Source of the DNA: Campylobacterota bacterium
GTDB taxonomy: Bacteria; Campylobacterota; Campylobacteria; Campylobacterales; Sulfurovaceae
Length of the DNA stretch: 42,912 nucleotides
Direction: 5' to 3'
NCBI GenBank assembly: GCA_003252535.1
Contig: QKDN01000066.1
Location: 1-42,912 of the forward strand
Translations under genes and position numbers: made by a program
Shown: piece after piece, positions 41,264 through 42,912 of the stretch
Numbering within the stretch: the first letter of the stretch is position 1
How the letters are laid out: each line of letters starts with the position of its first letter
The notes under the pieces: generated by a model
What the model saw: only the letters and a program-made list of their open reading frames with translations
Database searches by the model: none
Told to the model about the DNA's origin: nothing

Positions 41264-42451
41264 ATGGAGCGGACAAACAGTACCAAAGAACAACTTCCCA
41301 GATATTTCGTCGTCATACTTGCTATGCTCACCTCGATCTCACCCCTCGCTATCGATGTATACCTCCCCTCTTTTCCGCAGATATCGAAATACTTCTATAC
41401 TTCTATCGACCATATCGAGATAACCCTCAGTATCTACCTGGTAGGTTTCGCCCTTGGTCAGCTTGCGGGTGGGCCTCTCTCGGATAGATACGGACGTAAG
41501 AGATTTATCTATGCCGGGCTTGGAGTCTATATTCTCTTTTCATTCCTGATCAGTATGGCAAGTTCGGTGGAGCAACTGTGGTTCTTCCGTTTCTTCCAGT
41601 CTCTTGGCGGCGGCTTTGCTGTGGTCAACACCAGTGCGATCGTTCGCGATCTCTTCGACGGCAAAGAAGGAGCCAAGGTCTTTGGTGTGATCTCGATGAT
41701 AATGATGCTTGCCCCTATGGTTGCACCGGTCATCGGTATCACGATACTCCACTTTTTCGAGTGGCAGTATATCTTTGTGTTTCTGTCACTCTATGCGATA
41801 CTGTTGCTAAATTTTATCCGTTTTCTCCCTGAGACCTCCCCGAGGATCAAAACAGAGAGCCTCTTCGGCAACTACAGGAGCGTTTTTTCGAACAAAACGA
41901 TCGTGCTTTTGATGATCGCCAGTGGACTTGGGTTTTCCGGTCTTTTTATCTTCATTACCAAAGCATCATTCATCTATATGGAACACTTCGGAGAGGATAC
42001 GACACATTTTGGCATCTTCTTCTCACTCAATGTAGCCAGCCTGATGCTTTTCAGCCAGGTCAATATCATGCTTCTCGACTGTTTTTCATCTATCCACCTC
42101 CTCATCGGCGGCCTTGTCATGCAGCTCATCGTGGGGTGCTACCTGCTCCTCGTTGCACCTTTTGCCAGTGTCTATGAAGTTGTTGCAGGATTCATGCTTT
42201 TTGTAGGTTCGCTTGGATTCGTATTTGGCAACAGTATCTCACTGATACTGGAACATTTCAAGACACTCAGTGCTACTGCCACGGCACTAAACGGTGTGAT
42301 CGGTTTCATGATTGCAGGATTGATAGGCTTGAGCGCAAGTCTTGTACATGATGGATCACTGAAACCTATTTTTACCCTTATGTGTTTAACGACATCCCTC
42401 TCACTGTCACTCCTGCTCCTGATCCGGAACAAAATTTCGTCACCATTATGA
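41264..42451 (+). CDS. Bcr/CflA-family MFS multidrug exporter
   Basis: A 395-aa transporter with 12 predicted helices, of the DHA1 Bcr/CflA group that exports bicyclomycin, chloramphenicol-type and related drugs by proton antiport. Motifs: ISPLAIDVYLPSFPQISK in TM1 (typical of Bcr), motif A GPLSDRYGRKRFI, and RFFQSLGGGFAVVNTSAIVRDLF in TM4 with APMVAPVIGITIL. ATG 41264 follows TCAAGGTAGATT. The real substrate is unknown. Confidence 0.9.
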   Translation: MERTNSTKEQLPRYFVVILAMLTSISPLAIDVYLPSFPQISKYFYTSIDHIEITLSIYLVGFALGQLAGGPLSDRYGRKRFIYAGLGVYILFSFLISMASSVEQLWFFRFFQSLGGGFAVVNTSAIVRDLFDGKEGAKVFGVISMIMMLAPMVAPVIGITILHFFEWQYIFVFLSLYAILLLNFIRFLPETSPRIKTESLFGNYRSVFSNKTIVLLMIASGLGFSGLFIFITKASFIYMEHFGEDTTHFGIFFSLNVASLMLFSQVNIMLLDCFSSIHLLIGGLVMQLIVGCYLLLVAPFASVYEVVAGFMLFVGSLGFVFGNSISLILEHFKTLSATATALNGVIGFMIAGLIGLSASLVHDGSLKPIFTLMCLTTSLSLSLLLLIRNKISSPL

Positions 42452-42825
42452 TAGACGTCAGATTGTTATTGCTTCGAACATTTGACCGTTATACTTATAT
42501 CAACTATCACAGTTATGACAAGTTCTTCTTGTAGCTCAGCACACCTTTTACCTCGAGATAAAATGGACACATATCTTTGACTTGTTCATGAAGTTATATC
42601 CAAGTGTATCGGTATCTGTCACGTTTACCCTATACATCAAGAGAAACCTATATCACAGGAGAACAGAAACAATGGTAATAGTCAATAAAACAGAAAATCA
42701 TAGTGAAATAAGATCATAGAAAAAGAAAGATGAAGTAAGTAAAGAGAGATAATTAGAAAGGGGATGGGTAAAGAAAAAAAATAATAAAAAAGCTAATAAG
42801 GGGAAAAAGGATAAGAAGTGAGTTA
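42452..42825. other. 374-nt AT-rich gene-free region downstream of the rRNA operon
   Basis: No convincing gene. A short open frame starting at 42588 (about 40 codons) lacks a ribosome site. The right part (42725-42820) is purine-rich on the plus strand, so on the minus strand it is a long T/C-rich tract directly after the 5S rRNA, probably part of the rrn terminator. Confidence 0.5.
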
Positions 42826-42912
42826 AATCTCAACGCGGCAGCGACCTACGTTCCCACCAGCGTAGCCGGCAGTATCATCGGCGATGGGAGGCTTGACTTC
42901 CAGGTTCGGAAA
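42826..42912 (-). rRNA. rrf: 5S ribosomal RNA, 3' part (continues beyond the window)
   Basis: The reverse complement contains the conserved 5S loop C/helix segments: TTCCGAACCTGGAAGTCAAG at the right edge, then GATGATACTGCC, GTGGGAACGTAGGTCGCTGCC and an end near GAGAT. It is cut by the window edge, so about 25-30 nt of the 5' part are missing. The exact 3' end is uncertain by a few bases. The rest of the rrn operon should lie to the right. Confidence 0.92.

Noticed and set aside
42525-42560. CTTGTAGCTCAGC resembling a tRNA D-arm
   Set aside because: No anticodon arm, T-arm or acceptor pairing can be found around it.
42588-42719. Short open frame (about 43 codons) after the MFS gene
   Set aside because: No ribosome site, no recognisable composition, in AT-rich rrn-flanking DNA.

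Overview
The window reads as chromosomal DNA of a Campylobacterota (epsilonproteobacterial) chemolithotroph, most like Sulfurovum and relatives. This is inferred from the protein flavour: an aspartate/glutamate leucyltransferase, a stand-alone MnmC2-type oxidoreductase, a DapC-type aminotransferase, scattered trp genes, and an octaheme Hao-family cytochrome. Most genes are moderately GC-rich, tightly packed and often overlap by 4 to 20 nt. Two stretches (about 7.98-9.38 kb and 19.7-22.5 kb) are visibly more AT-rich and look acquired.

Layout. 0-1.1 kb: the trailing end of a CRISPR array, a truncated and stop-interrupted tyrosine integrase, and a tRNA with CAT anticodon whose 3' end faces the integrase; this is the edge of an island. 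1.1-7.3 kb: rodA, pgeF, a secreted repeat protein, a small DUF2892 membrane protein, an HpcH/CitE-like lyase, an MltB-like transglycosylase, and a TPR/CxxC gene pair, with palindromic intergenic repeats. 7.4-9.4 kb: msrB, then an AT-rich pair of unknown and Imm42-like genes. 9.4-19.6 kb: housekeeping and signalling genes (yqeY-like, a REC protein, PPK2, TetR-YceI, a diguanylate cyclase, and a minus-strand operon trmN6-like/ykgJ-like/TPR/trpC, divergent from bpt). 19.7-22.4 kb: an EcoRII-like restriction-modification operon dcm-vsr-R. 22.6-27.2 kb: a 198-aa helical protein, murC, pepA and an mnmC2-like gene. 27.2-27.3 kb: a MITE-like element with terminal inverted repeats and a target duplication.

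27.3-32.8 kb is the most interesting part. It is a minus-strand respiratory operon: membrane-anchored tetraheme cytochrome c, Tat-exported four-cluster ferredoxin, NrfD-type quinol-interacting membrane subunit, octaheme Hao-family cytochrome, then two secreted proteins of unknown function. A perfect FNR/CRP-type palindrome upstream is spaced about 41.5 bp from a plausible start site. The inferred flow is menaquinol to NrfD to FeS/tetraheme to octaheme Hao, reducing or interconverting a nitrogen compound in the periplasm. The substrate is not determinable from sequence.

33-42.9 kb: a DUF4189 protein, a DUF2853 protein, a secreted protein with an HExxH-type motif and calcium-loop motifs, a ComEA-like helix-hairpin-helix protein, trpB, a DsbC/G-like protein, a DapC-like aminotransferase, a GNAT acetyltransferase, a macrodomain protein, a membrane protein, a Bcr/CflA-type MFS exporter, a gene-free AT-rich stretch, and the 3' part of a 5S rRNA on the minus strand at the right edge.
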